Positions 41,797-52,433 of a stretch of 64,000 bases of DNA are shown here, piece after piece. A program made the position numbers and the translations under genes. This stretch comes from an uncultured Eubacteriales bacterium (GTDB lineage: Bacteria > Bacillota > Clostridia > Oscillospirales > Acutalibacteraceae): assembly GCA_934729465.1 (NCBI GenBank), contig CAKVEP010000007.1, forward strand, positions 1 through 64,000, written 5' to 3'. How positions within the stretch are numbered: position 1 is the first letter of the stretch; the number at the start of each line of letters is the position of its first letter. Below the pieces are notes generated by a model. The model was not told where the DNA came from and did not search any database. It saw only the letters and a list, made by a program, of their open reading frames with translations.

Positions 41797-44766
41797 ATGA
41801 AAAATTTAAGAATGACAAAAGGAATAACAGTTAATAGTAGCTACAGAATAGGAGCGCTCACTCGAACTAATACGTTTTATAATAACATATCTAAAATTCA
41901 TGTAAACATAGGTTTACTGCAGTCCGACGACGTAGCAAAATACGATTTCGGAAATGAGCTTATATACAATACTTCAAATGGGTCGTTACTTGAGCAAGAG
42001 GCACTTAGAAACATAACCGACCTATTACTACAATTACGTGCTGCACAAAGTGACCAAAATGTGTTTGTACAAAACAATACGGTTGTAAGGCAGCAGATTT
42101 TAGACCAGTTAAAACGTGAAATATTCAATGTTCAAAATAATTTAACCCAAAAAGAAGTTAAACAATTAGAGGTAGTGTCAAACAACCTCTTTGATGAAGA
42201 CACACTAAATGATTTAATAAAATCTTTATTAAGCGACACAAAAAAAAAATTAGATTATAGTTGGGACCCAAAAAGCAATAATATTGCGTTGAGAGAGCCT
42301 GAAACTTCTTTAACCAACACAAAAGCAATAACGTCTTTTAAGCCTATAGACGTTATAAAGAAGTATCAGAATATTCTTTATAACACGATAAATAACTTCT
42401 CAACAGATAGAGTATTGCGTAAAAACAATATAATCAACAAAACAAGGTATTACGACGCAGAGCAAACAAGAAATGAACTTGTTATAAGAGAAGTCAAACA
42501 ACCTGTTGAAGTAACCACGGAAGAATTTATAAGAAAAGAAAATCTAATAGAAAACCTTGAGAAGGTATATAATGAGAAGCTGTTAAAAAGGGTAGACTTT
42601 ACCCCATTAGTTACTAAAACGTTTTTAAAAACGCTTGAATCGGGCGGAATAAAGAACTATAAAGAGATAGTTTCTAAGGTATGGGACAAAGTATATTTAA
42701 AGTCGGAAGTTCCGGAAACTACGCTTTTAACCCATCATAAAATAACAGACAAAATTAATTCTGTTGAATTAAAGCAGGATTTTATAGATACCTATTTTAA
42801 TAAAATATTAACTCAAGACATAACAGGTTTAACGCTCTATAAGGATATAACAAGAGCGTATAGAAGTAAGAAATTAAACTTAAAAAATGTGTTGATAAAC
42901 AACAGTAATAAGGATTTTATTGAAACAGATATACTAAAAAGGTATAACTATATAACACGTTCTGTCAATGAAAAGGTCTATAAAAATAAGTTGCTAACTG
43001 AGGCTAATTTAATTAATAAAACAGTAGACTACGAAATAGAGCAAAACAGGAACGTGGCAAAAACCCGAAATACGTTTTTATATGAAACAGAAGTAGAGAA
43101 AGTATATAAAAAGAGCGTGTTCAATAAAGACGTAAGGAATGAAAATCGTTTAACTACAGTAAAGTTTGAAAACGAGTTTACAAACGTAATAGAAACGGTA
43201 GCTAAGAAGACAGCAGAAACGGTAACGCAGAATAAGCTTTTAAACCGCTATGAAAATATGATTGAAACAACAGTTGAAAGGGTGTTTAAAGATACTGTTG
43301 AAAATCGTAGAAGCAGAACTAACAGCAAGGTTATAAATAAGAAAAATGTTAAGAGCTTTAAAGACATAACTGATGTAACTTCAAAATTATCTGTTATAAA
43401 CGAGTTTGAAAAACAATATGAAAAAAGTGCGTTTAATGTAGAAAACCTCAAAGAGAGAGTATTAAACAGGAAGGCATATCACACACTTAAAAATACGCTA
43501 AATGCCTTAGAAATTACGAATGAAAAACATTTTGATATTGTAAAACACGAAAACGAAATAATAAACAGACATAACAGATTAGTGTCTAATATTATAGAGA
43601 ACGTGGGCATTAACAGAAATATTGACAGAACAAATCTTGTAAATAAGTATGTTAAAAACGATAAAGATATTGAGCAATTAGTAAATAAAATAATTGAAAA
43701 TCAACCTGATGAAAACTCAATAAAAAGCTTAATTTCAAAATCTAAAAATGTAACCACGAGTGAAATAAACAGATTAATAAATGTCAATAATTATAGAGAT
43801 GTAATAAATCAAATCGATACCAATTTAATAAATAATTACAATGAAAACGAAATTAAAAGAATTATTGAAACAGAAAATCTGATAAATAGGAACGTTTCAA
43901 ATAAAGTTGATATTTTAGAGTATTTGCCTCAAATACAAAAAATTCAAGAGAACATATTAAATACTAAAGAAATAAAAAGGGTAAAAGATAGAACCTACAG
44001 CTCAACCTTAGACTATGTGGACAAAATATTATCTAAAAATTTAATAGAGATTAACGAGGAGAAGATAAACGAACACATAAAAAATTACAGGGATAAAATA
44101 CAAAGTAATTTAACAATTTTAAACCTTGTTGAAAGTAACGCCAAAGGTAGAGAAGTCTTTAACGACGTTGTTGAAAAAAGGTATAGAGAAAACCTGTTTG
44201 TAGAGCAGCCGAACAAGATTTTAGAAAAAATAGAAAAATTATATAACGTTAATAAGGTTGTAAATCAAAAGAAAGTTAATGTGCTTCCTCCAACGATCCT
44301 TCAGCATAGAAGAACGAGAGTTAATGAAAATACTATCTATAGAGAAGTAGAAGAAAATCAACTTTCGTATCACACTCAAGAGGTAGAAGACATAGCAAAA
44401 GCAACGCTTATAAACGATAATGAATCTTTAAACCTCAGCAATATCACTGAGATGGTTTATAAGAAAGACCCAGTATATAACGAGATTAAAAAGGTGGAAC
44501 AAAAGCAACAGGAAGCCAAGAAGGAAGACGAAGAAAGGATAGTAAAAAGAATAGAAAGTAAAATAGCGCCGATTTTGCGTAAGGCTCAAAAAGCAGAACC
44601 TCAGGTTTCAAACGTTAAGCAGGAAAAGGGTTTAACGACAAAAGAAGTGGAAAATCTGATACAGTCTTACATAAGCGACATAAATGTTAGTACAATATCA
44701 AAAATTGTAATAAACGAAGTCCAGCAAAAGATGAATTTGGACCGCAGAAGAAGAGGGATAATGTAG
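41797..44766 (+). CDS. 989-residue repetitive helical protein, probable tape measure
   Basis: The protein is almost wholly polar and helical, rich in Asn, Lys, Glu and Val. A degenerate motif recurs through it: LEKVYNEKLLKRVDF, NEKVYKNKLLTEANL, VEKVYKKSVFNKDVR, VERVFKDTVENRR, with NKTRYYDAEQTRNEL and NKTVDYEIEQNRNV. It has no signal peptide or membrane segment. It lies between tube initiator and hub genes, where injection systems may encode the length-setting protein. As a straight helix it would span about 148 nm. A secreted repeat effector is the alternative. Confidence 0.65.
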   Translation: MKNLRMTKGITVNSSYRIGALTRTNTFYNNISKIHVNIGLLQSDDVAKYDFGNELIYNTSNGSLLEQEALRNITDLLLQLRAAQSDQNVFVQNNTVVRQQILDQLKREIFNVQNNLTQKEVKQLEVVSNNLFDEDTLNDLIKSLLSDTKKKLDYSWDPKSNNIALREPETSLTNTKAITSFKPIDVIKKYQNILYNTINNFSTDRVLRKNNIINKTRYYDAEQTRNELVIREVKQPVEVTTEEFIRKENLIENLEKVYNEKLLKRVDFTPLVTKTFLKTLESGGIKNYKEIVSKVWDKVYLKSEVPETTLLTHHKITDKINSVELKQDFIDTYFNKILTQDITGLTLYKDITRAYRSKKLNLKNVLINNSNKDFIETDILKRYNYITRSVNEKVYKNKLLTEANLINKTVDYEIEQNRNVAKTRNTFLYETEVEKVYKKSVFNKDVRNENRLTTVKFENEFTNVIETVAKKTAETVTQNKLLNRYENMIETTVERVFKDTVENRRSRTNSKVINKKNVKSFKDITDVTSKLSVINEFEKQYEKSAFNVENLKERVLNRKAYHTLKNTLNALEITNEKHFDIVKHENEIINRHNRLVSNIIENVGINRNIDRTNLVNKYVKNDKDIEQLVNKIIENQPDENSIKSLISKSKNVTTSEINRLINVNNYRDVINQIDTNLINNYNENEIKRIIETENLINRNVSNKVDILEYLPQIQKIQENILNTKEIKRVKDRTYSSTLDYVDKILSKNLIEINEEKINEHIKNYRDKIQSNLTILNLVESNAKGREVFNDVVEKRYRENLFVEQPNKILEKIEKLYNVNKVVNQKKVNVLPPTILQHRRTRVNENTIYREVEENQLSYHTQEVEDIAKATLINDNESLNLSNITEMVYKKDPVYNEIKKVEQKQQEAKKEDEERIVKRIESKIAPILRKAQKAEPQVSNVKQEKGLTTKEVENLIQSYISDINVSTISKIVINEVQQKMNLDRRRRGIM

Positions 44767-44793
44767 AAACAAATGTTTTAAAAGGTGATGTGT

Positions 44794-46011
44794 ATGGGAA
44801 TTTTAAATAATTTATTAGATTCAGCGTCTAAAGGAGCCGAAGGGCGACCATTTGCCACAGTAAAATTCGGAGGGGTTGCTTGGAATTCTAAAAAAGCCGG
44901 AATATACATTATTGATGTTAACATGGGGATTAATGGAGATGCATCAACGTGTGTGATAGTGCTAAAGGGAAACCATGCGGAAGTAAGCAAAAATAAAGTA
45001 GAAATAAGCTCCGACTTTGGAAAAATAAAAATCGGAGCAAAAGTAGAGGTGTCACTTGGATATACGGGTAAAGCCCCTTCGATAAAGACAGACGTTTCAC
45101 CTGTGTTTAAAGGCTTCGTGTCTGACATGGAGATAGAAATTGATTACGACAAATCGGTTACTGTGACGGTAACTTGTATGGACGGAAAAATATGGTTAAT
45201 GGCAAGTAATGAAACTAAAATTTTTAAAAATATCACAAGCTATTCAAACGCAATAAAAGCTATTTATAGCAGTAATTCTTCAAAATTTTATGGATTAAAG
45301 GTGGGCAAAACTCCAAATTTGAAGACGCCTATATATATGTGCGACGAAAGTTATTATAATTTTTGTGTTAGAGCAGCTAAGATTACGGGAAAATATTTTT
45401 TCGTGTTTTTGGGAGTGCTGTATTTTATAGATTTAAAAGGTGTTGTATCTAAAACTAAAGTCATATCGCCGTCACAAAATGTTAGAAAAGTGACATTTAG
45501 AGCAAGTCCTTTCGGAATACCAAAATTTGTTGAAGTAAAGAGTATAAACGATAAAGATATAAATAAACCGTTAGAAACGAAGGTGAGCAAGGTTGAAGGC
45601 GGAGTAGGTTCAGGGAAGGATACCTTGGGGATGATTTCGAGTTTAAACAGCACAATTACTGTTTATGATGAAACAGTTACGTCTGTAAAAGAAGCTCAAA
45701 ATCTTGCAAATTCAATTTTAGAGCAGCGGTCGCTTAACCTAGCTCAAACTGAGTTAGAAATCGAAGGAGACCCTAAAATAGAATTAGCATCTAAACTTAA
45801 ACTGTCAGGCTTTGGAATTCCTATAGATAACTCCTATGTGATTACGGGCATACAACATTATTGTAATTTTGACTCAGGGGAATATACAACAAATATTCAT
45901 TTGTCGGCTTACAAATATACACCGCAAGGGGGCGGTATAGGAGGAGCGCTTTCAGGAGCAACAGGAGCGCTTTCGGGAGCGGTAGGAGCACTTTCAAGTC
46001 TTTTAAAATAA
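44794..46011 (+). CDS. Baseplate hub protein, phage gpD/gp27-like
   Basis: 405 residues from ATG 44794 with AAAGGTG eight bases upstream. The gpD-like beta layout is visible: FATVKFGGVAWNSKKAGIYI, KVEVSLGYTGK, FKGFVSDMEIEIDYDKSVTV, LQGIQHYC-like ITGIQHYCNFDSGEYTTNI. It forms the trimeric hub that joins spike and tube. A glycine/alanine-rich tail (GGALSGATGALSGAVGAL) ends the protein. The next gene encodes the spike. Confidence 0.85.
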   Translation: MGILNNLLDSASKGAEGRPFATVKFGGVAWNSKKAGIYIIDVNMGINGDASTCVIVLKGNHAEVSKNKVEISSDFGKIKIGAKVEVSLGYTGKAPSIKTDVSPVFKGFVSDMEIEIDYDKSVTVTVTCMDGKIWLMASNETKIFKNITSYSNAIKAIYSSNSSKFYGLKVGKTPNLKTPIYMCDESYYNFCVRAAKITGKYFFVFLGVLYFIDLKGVVSKTKVISPSQNVRKVTFRASPFGIPKFVEVKSINDKDINKPLETKVSKVEGGVGSGKDTLGMISSLNSTITVYDETVTSVKEAQNLANSILEQRSLNLAQTELEIEGDPKIELASKLKLSGFGIPIDNSYVITGIQHYCNFDSGEYTTNIHLSAYKYTPQGGGIGGALSGATGALSGAVGALSSLLK

Positions 46012-46023
46012 GGAGTGATTTAT

Positions 46024-46782
46024 TTGTCTTATAATATGTTTTACGATATGGGTATCGGTGGCAATGGAGGTGGAAGAGGCGGTGGCAGCGGAATGAGAGG
46101 GCTAAAGCTTGGAGTTGTTACGAGCCTAAACGACAAATCAAATCTTAATAAAGTTAAAGCTCTTATTCCAGACTTGAAGCTAGAAACTCCTTATTTACCG
46201 GTTATTCAATCTATGGCCTCCAAAAAAAGGGGAAGTGTCATCATTCCCGACGTTGGAGATGTTGTGGTGATAGGCTTTATAGGAGGAAAAATTAGTAACG
46301 GAATAATCTTGGGGAGTATATATCACAGTCAAAATAAACCGATTACTAAAGTGAATAAAAAAAATTCAATAATGAGAATGAGAACAAAAGGCGGAATAGA
46401 CATTGCTATTGACAACACAAAAGACAAACAAAAAGTTAGTGTTAAAACTCCTAAAGGTTTGAGTATGGTTTTAGATGATAAAAAACAAAGCATAACATTG
46501 TCAGACAAAACCACAAAAAATTTTATTAAGCTTGAGCCTAAAAAGCAAAATCTTGCAATACAAACAGGTAAAAAAATATTTCTGAAAGCCGGCTCCACTT
46601 CATTGACTCTGGAAAACGGAAAAGGACTATCTTTCAAATCTAGTCTTGGCGGTGTAAATATGAAGTGTAAAGATTTTAAAGTAACAGCCAACGCAGCCGT
46701 AAAAATTGAGGGAATGGCAAAAGCAGAGTTAAAGTCTAAAGGAGCAGCCATACTAAAGGGTACGATAAACAAAATAGGATAA
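46024..46782 (+). CDS. Spike protein, gpV/gp5-like OB fold with beta-helix
   Basis: 252 residues from TTG 46024 (AAGGAG upstream). A glycine-rich start is followed by an OB fold (GLKLGVVTSLNDKSNLNKVKAL, SVIIPDVGDVVVIGFIGGKISNGIILG), then regular strands (IDIAIDNTKDKQKVSVKTPKG, FLKAGSTSLTLENGKGLSF) typical of the triple-stranded spike needle. It forms the membrane-piercing tip. I find no separate PAAR cap gene. Confidence 0.88.
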   Translation: MSYNMFYDMGIGGNGGGRGGGSGMRGLKLGVVTSLNDKSNLNKVKALIPDLKLETPYLPVIQSMASKKRGSVIIPDVGDVVVIGFIGGKISNGIILGSIYHSQNKPITKVNKKNSIMRMRTKGGIDIAIDNTKDKQKVSVKTPKGLSMVLDDKKQSITLSDKTTKNFIKLEPKKQNLAIQTGKKIFLKAGSTSLTLENGKGLSFKSSLGGVNMKCKDFKVTANAAVKIEGMAKAELKSKGAAILKGTINKIG

Positions 46783-46801
46783 GTTAAGGAGGAGTGAGTT
46801 T

Positions 46802-47188
46802 ATGGCAACGATAAAAGGATGGAAGTTCCCAATTCAGGTTGATAAGGACACAGGGAAAATACAAATGATAGAAGATAACGAAAATGTGAAGCAAGATGTT
46901 AGGATAATACTTGGAACAGAGCAATACGAACGAAAAATATATGCTAATTTCGGAACAAATACCAGGTCGTTTATGTTTGAAACGGTTGACCCTGTATTTA
47001 TGACAAACCTTAAAAGAACGATTGAAGATTCCTTAAAAATTTGGGAAAAACATATATCCGAACTTGATGTTGAAGTAAATGCTCCTCCGGGGCCAATATC
47101 AAAGGTAGAGGTGAACATAGATTACACAACCGATATTATACCTGTTCAGGAAAGATATACTCATGAGATAAACACAAGCGGAGATTAA
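46802..47188 (+). CDS. Baseplate wedge protein gp25 (GPW family)
   Basis: 128 residues with AAGGAGG upstream. IKGWKFPIQVDKDTGKIQMI, VKQDVRIILGTEQYERKIY and FGTNTRSFMFE match gp25, the lysozyme-like wedge component that starts sheath assembly. The conserved EQYER-type motif is intact. Confidence 0.92.
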   Translation: MATIKGWKFPIQVDKDTGKIQMIEDNENVKQDVRIILGTEQYERKIYANFGTNTRSFMFETVDPVFMTNLKRTIEDSLKIWEKHISELDVEVNAPPGPISKVEVNIDYTTDIIPVQERYTHEINTSGD

Positions 47189-47220
47189 GTTTAAGAAAAA
47201 TATTATAAGAAAGGAAGATA

Positions 47221-50200
47221 ATGTTGAGTAATATACCAAAACTTGATGGAAGAACGTCTGGTGATATATTAGAGCAAGTCAAGAACATGGCTAAGCAATA
47301 CACTCCGGAATGGAACTTCGATGAATACAGCTCCGATGTTGGAATAGTATTTTCGAAAATATTTTGCGATATGCTTGAAGGCACTATAAGCAGGTATAAT
47401 AAAACGTCTTATAATTATTATCTCACATTTTTAAATATGCTCGGCACAAAACTTCGTCCTGCATCATCTGCTGAAGGAATGATAACGGTATCAGCAACAA
47501 GGGGAGCCTACATACCAAAAAATTCTCAGCTTTCGGCAAACGCAGATACCGAAGAAGGAAGCGTTATATATGAAACTACAGATAGTCTGTTAGCCATAAA
47601 TACGGCAATCAAAGGAGTGTTTTATACCGACGGTCTTTCAGATACTATAGTAAAGGTTTGCGAGGTAGTGGATGATTCCAACGAAAAGATGAAGCCGTTT
47701 AGAATATTTGATGATGTGTCTCATGAAAATTTACAGTGTCATGAATTGTATTTCCGTGATGACACTATATTTAACATGAAAAAATCAGACATAACATTTT
47801 TATTTTACAATGAAATTTCCGAAAAGGGAGAAAAAATGTTACCGGATTTATTTTCAGATAAAACCAATGTAAAATGGCAGTATTCTATGGGAGAAAATAA
47901 TTGGGTAAACATAAAAAATGTTGAAAAAGTTGACCATGGTGTGCGATTAATTTTTGAAAATAAAGTTGTAAGCGCTGAAGCGGTAAAAGAACAAAGTAGA
48001 TTTATAAGATGTGTGTTTAAAAAAGCGTTGAGCGAAGAAGTTGCGGTTACGAGAATAGAATATAAATCTAATGCAAGCAATATGACTCCTGACGATATGA
48101 CGTCGGAGGACGAAGAGCTAGACAAAAATGATTTTTTCCCGTTCAAGGAACAATACAATTTATATGATTGTTTTTATTTTTCCTCTGAAGAGGCATTCAC
48201 CAAAAGAGGAGCAGAAGTGAGCGTTGAGTTTGATTTACAGTTTGTAAAAATAAAAAACGAAATGGTAGACCCATCCATCCAAAGAAAATACAGAAACATA
48301 ATGAGTGGTATGGATTTTGCAGACATGGAACCTTCTGATGTTATGATAGAAAAAGTTTCTTGGGAATACTGGAATGGTACAGGTTGGGCAAAGCTTACTA
48401 CGAAAAAAGAATATGAAGAGCTGTTTAAAATAAGGGAGCAAGACTACAACTCAGAAGGAATTAAAAAGGTGTTTAAATTTGTTTGTCCGGCTAATTTGAC
48501 TGAGTATGTTGCAACAACTTCCGAGGGATTTTATATAAGAGCCAGAATAACTAAAATATTAAACCAGTTCAACTCTTATGCAGACTACATTTCCCCATAT
48601 ATCCATAACATCAATATAACCTACGATTATCCGGTTCAGGGACATATTTGTAAAAGCGTTATGGTTAAGAATAATATGGAGGAATACCCCCTGACCGTTT
48701 ACAACAATGGAGCGGTGAAGATTTTTAAAAAGACGCTCTATGAAAATCCGGCAATGTATTTTTGTTTCACAGAACCTTTGATAGAAGGAACTATACGCTT
48801 TTTCGTAGACATACAAGAGGGAATATACAGATATAATCCGTCAACGAAATGGGAGTATTGTGCCGACGATAAAAAGGGAGGATTCGTGTGGAAACACATA
48901 GATGTGTTAGACCTAACGGAAGATTTTTCTCATAGCGAAACAATAACAATGATAGGTAGAAAAGATTTTAAAGAAGTACAACTTTTTGGGGAAACGGGAT
49001 ATTTTATAAGGGTTATAAACCCAGATGGAAGGTACCATACCAACAAAGACATTTCAACAAGACCGGTTATAAATAATATAATGTTAAATGCGGTAAGGGT
49101 TGTTCAGAGGGATACTCACACACCGGAATATTTTTCTATAGTACAAAATGAAGCAAATAAAGTGTGTCAGTTGTCATATCCGAATGCGGCGAATATAGAG
49201 GTGTGGGTTGACGAGTTTGGAGCTTTATCAACAAGCGACCAAGAAAAATATTTAGCGCTTGCAGGGGAGCAATCTGAACCGGAATATGATGATTTGGGAA
49301 TGCTTAGAAGACTATGGATAAAATGGAAACCTGTTTCAACATTGATATGTACAGGTATGTATGACAGAGTGTATGAAGTTGATTATTCAAAAGGAGAAGT
49401 CCTTTTTGGAGATGGTAAAAATGGTAAAATTCCTCCAGAGCAGTTTAGCGAAAGCATAAGAATAAATTATTCTGTGTGTAACGGTAGCTATGGAAATATC
49501 CAGTCAGAAATGATAACTGATTTTATGGAAGCAATCCCTGGAGTTAGCGGTGTTAAAAACCCTGAGCCGATAATGGGAGGCGTTGACAAGGAAACAATAG
49601 ACAGAGCTGCAAGTAGAATGTTTGGACAGGTTGCAGGAGCTAACAGATTGGTTTCGCTTTCTGATTTTGAAAGTACAATTAAATACAACGACAGAAATAT
49701 ATATAAAGTAAAATGTAAAGCTCATGTTGACCAAGACAGTAATCCATGTTTGGGCATAATATCTGTTGCGGTACTTCCTAGGGACTACATGCAGGGATAT
49801 GAAAAATTCCAAGGGATAAAAAATAGGATTTGGAAATTCGTGGATGAAAAAGCATCGATTAATTTAGTAAAGACTTCTAAGATAAGAATTTTTGAAGTTA
49901 AGTATGTTGAAACGGTTATTAGTATAGACGTGTCTATAAGAGACTTTAATATGTATCAAGACGTTCATAAGGGGATAAGAAGAAGACTACAAAAATTTTT
50001 AAACCCGATAACGGGAAATTTCTCTGGTAAGGGATGGAATATAGGCGAATTTCCCAGAAAAGAATTTATATATAACTATATAAAAAATGTTCCAAACATA
50101 AAATGGATAAAGAATATAAACATATTCACCAAGGTCATAACAGAGCAAGGAAAAAAAGAAGTAGATTTTGAAAAGATAAGAAAAGAAAGCTTTGTGGTGC

Positions 50201-50241
50201 CTATTTTCGGGGAACCTGAGATTAATATTTCTATGGACTAA
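47221..50241 (+). CDS. Baseplate J-like wedge protein, large
   Basis: 1006 residues with AAAGGAAG upstream. The N-terminus (DILEQVKNMAKQYTPEWNFDE, VGIVFSKIFCDMLEGTISRYNK) and the J-like core (FGDGKNGKIPPEQFSESIRINYSV, ETIDRAASRMFGQVAGANRLV) place it with gp6/Afp11-type proteins. With the next gene it builds the baseplate wedge around the spike. The length is at the upper end for the family. Confidence 0.88.
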   Translation: MLSNIPKLDGRTSGDILEQVKNMAKQYTPEWNFDEYSSDVGIVFSKIFCDMLEGTISRYNKTSYNYYLTFLNMLGTKLRPASSAEGMITVSATRGAYIPKNSQLSANADTEEGSVIYETTDSLLAINTAIKGVFYTDGLSDTIVKVCEVVDDSNEKMKPFRIFDDVSHENLQCHELYFRDDTIFNMKKSDITFLFYNEISEKGEKMLPDLFSDKTNVKWQYSMGENNWVNIKNVEKVDHGVRLIFENKVVSAEAVKEQSRFIRCVFKKALSEEVAVTRIEYKSNASNMTPDDMTSEDEELDKNDFFPFKEQYNLYDCFYFSSEEAFTKRGAEVSVEFDLQFVKIKNEMVDPSIQRKYRNIMSGMDFADMEPSDVMIEKVSWEYWNGTGWAKLTTKKEYEELFKIREQDYNSEGIKKVFKFVCPANLTEYVATTSEGFYIRARITKILNQFNSYADYISPYIHNINITYDYPVQGHICKSVMVKNNMEEYPLTVYNNGAVKIFKKTLYENPAMYFCFTEPLIEGTIRFFVDIQEGIYRYNPSTKWEYCADDKKGGFVWKHIDVLDLTEDFSHSETITMIGRKDFKEVQLFGETGYFIRVINPDGRYHTNKDISTRPVINNIMLNAVRVVQRDTHTPEYFSIVQNEANKVCQLSYPNAANIEVWVDEFGALSTSDQEKYLALAGEQSEPEYDDLGMLRRLWIKWKPVSTLICTGMYDRVYEVDYSKGEVLFGDGKNGKIPPEQFSESIRINYSVCNGSYGNIQSEMITDFMEAIPGVSGVKNPEPIMGGVDKETIDRAASRMFGQVAGANRLVSLSDFESTIKYNDRNIYKVKCKAHVDQDSNPCLGIISVAVLPRDYMQGYEKFQGIKNRIWKFVDEKASINLVKTSKIRIFEVKYVETVISIDVSIRDFNMYQDVHKGIRRRLQKFLNPITGNFSGKGWNIGEFPRKEFIYNYIKNVPNIKWIKNINIFTKVITEQGKKEVDFEKIRKESFVVPIFGEPEINISMD

Positions 50242-50262
50242 GTATGCAGAGGGTGAGAAGAA

Positions 50263-52422
50263 GTGATAGAATTACAAAATTTAAATAATCAATCTCTGGA
50301 AGAAATTCTTGATGACGCTAAAAGACAAATTTCTTATTTAAGCGACGAATGGACAAACCATCAAGAGGCTGACCCCGGAATAACACTCGTTGAGTTGTTT
50401 GCTTGGCTTAAGTGGGTTCAGCATGAGTATTTAAACAGAGTATCTCCCGGAGTAAAGAAGAAGTTTTTAAAACTTTTAGAGATAGAGCCTTATAAAAACA
50501 AAGGCTCGAAAGCACTTTTACAAGTTGCTGATTTAGAAAAAGACATAAATATACCAAAGGGAACTAAATGGCAGGCAGGAAACGTAGTGTTTGAAAATCC
50601 GAAGGAGCATAGTTTAACTAATTCTGAAATATTAAGTGTTTTGTTTGAGAACCCCGATTTTTCGATGGTTTCTGAATACTACAAGTTTGACAGAACAAGA
50701 ATTTTTCATCTTTTTGGCGATAAATTCAGGTCTGTTGATAAGAATGTAAAACGTCAGTTCACGATAAATTTTGATAAACCGTTATCAAGTAAAAAAGAGT
50801 TTGGTATTTATTTTGAAGTGTACACAGGCGGAAAATTAAAACGTAATCCGGTTAGTCAAGACGACGATTTCTTAGAAATGGCGGAAGTGAAATGGGAATA
50901 TTACGGCAAAGAAAACGGAGAGCTTGGTTGGCATGAAGTGGTTGTGAACCAAGACGACACACATAGTTTTTTATTTTCAGGCGTTGTGAATTTAACGATA
51001 AACGGTAGTATGTGGGCAAACAACGGAGTGTATTCATTAAGATGTAAATTAGTGAGCGAAGAGTATGATTTTCCTCCGAAGGTGTTAAGTATTTTAACTA
51101 ATGTTTTTCAGGTGGAGCAAAAGTCAACTATGTGTGAAAACGTTACGATAAAGAAAAAAGAGCTTTCTAAGAATATGTCTGTAAAGATAAAGACCCACAT
51201 GGCTATATACGGACAGCACATAGTTTATTTTAAAAAGGGAAAAAGCTGGGTACAAACAAATAATTACAGGGTAGAAAGAGACGTAGAAAAGGGAAACATC
51301 AATTTATATGTTGAAGAGAAAAATTTGAATGTAAGCAAATACGGCGAAGATGAAGAATTGGTAATGCTCGTGTCATACGACGGCTCTATTGCAAGGAAAA
51401 TGATACTTGGCAGCGGAACAGGAACTTCAGCACAATTTATTGAATTTAGAGATAAAAATGTGCTTTACGACGGGTTTGAAATATTAGTTGGGAAAACCGT
51501 GAATAATACAGAGATTTTTGATAAATGGAGAAGAGTAGATGACTTCTTTTCTTCGACTAAATATGACAAAGATTATGTTTTAGACCACACTAAAGAAATG
51601 ATTACCTTTGGAAACCACGAAAATGGATACGCTCCGAGAGTGGGGAAAGACAACATAAGGCTATGTAGGCTTGAATATTGTATGGGCTCAAATTCAGACG
51701 TGAAAAAAGGCATGATAAATAAGGTTCAAACAGAGAATACAACGCTGAAAAAAGCCAGAATTAATCAAGTAACATCAGCGGTTGGAGGCAGAGATACAGA
51801 AACCATAGCACATGCCGAGGCAAGGGCAGCGGAAGTTTTTGCCGACTGCGGAAGAGCTGTTACTTTGGAGGACTACGAAAAAATTATAAACAATACTCCC
51901 GGACTGTTGTTTAAAAATGTTAAAGTGTTACCTAATTATATGGTTGGAGAGAATTGTAATGAACAAAACTGTATAACGGTTGCGGTTAGGTGGAACGACA
52001 GAATAGGACAAAATTTACCAATAAGCTATGAAAAAAATATAATGCATCAAATTGATAAATACCGTCTTATTAACACTAAAGTTAAAGTGGTGTGTCCGGA
52101 GTATATAGGCTTGATAATAAGCGGAGAAATAGTTGTAAATTCGTTTTACAGAGAGCGTGATAGGTTAATAGAAAAAAGTATATTAAGCTATATAAACGTG
52201 GTGAACATGGAAATGGGCAAGCCGTTACATTTCGGTGATTTATTTGGCATGATAGACAATTTAGACTACGTTTCATATACCAATAAATTATATATAACCC
52301 CAATAGGAAATTATATAGAAAAAACAGTTTCCGAGGATATAATAGTACCGCCGAACGGTATATACTATGTGAAAGAAATAAATTTGAATTATCTGAAAAG
52401 TTCAGAAATTTATAACGATTAG
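50263..52422 (+). CDS. Baseplate J-like protein, second
   Basis: 719 residues from GTG 50263. NQSLEEILDDAKRQISYLSDEW, ADPGITLVELFAWLKWVQ and the later MITFGNHENGYAP, RDTETIAHAEARAAEVFADC and AVTLEDYEKIINNTPG match putative baseplate assembly proteins of contractile systems. It likely pairs with the larger J-like protein to form the wedge. Twelve bases separate it from the next gene. Confidence 0.87.
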   Translation: MIELQNLNNQSLEEILDDAKRQISYLSDEWTNHQEADPGITLVELFAWLKWVQHEYLNRVSPGVKKKFLKLLEIEPYKNKGSKALLQVADLEKDINIPKGTKWQAGNVVFENPKEHSLTNSEILSVLFENPDFSMVSEYYKFDRTRIFHLFGDKFRSVDKNVKRQFTINFDKPLSSKKEFGIYFEVYTGGKLKRNPVSQDDDFLEMAEVKWEYYGKENGELGWHEVVVNQDDTHSFLFSGVVNLTINGSMWANNGVYSLRCKLVSEEYDFPPKVLSILTNVFQVEQKSTMCENVTIKKKELSKNMSVKIKTHMAIYGQHIVYFKKGKSWVQTNNYRVERDVEKGNINLYVEEKNLNVSKYGEDEELVMLVSYDGSIARKMILGSGTGTSAQFIEFRDKNVLYDGFEILVGKTVNNTEIFDKWRRVDDFFSSTKYDKDYVLDHTKEMITFGNHENGYAPRVGKDNIRLCRLEYCMGSNSDVKKGMINKVQTENTTLKKARINQVTSAVGGRDTETIAHAEARAAEVFADCGRAVTLEDYEKIINNTPGLLFKNVKVLPNYMVGENCNEQNCITVAVRWNDRIGQNLPISYEKNIMHQIDKYRLINTKVKVVCPEYIGLIISGEIVVNSFYRERDRLIEKSILSYINVVNMEMGKPLHFGDLFGMIDNLDYVSYTNKLYITPIGNYIEKTVSEDIIVPPNGIYYVKEINLNYLKSSEIYND

Positions 52423-52433
52423 GGGGTGACGTT

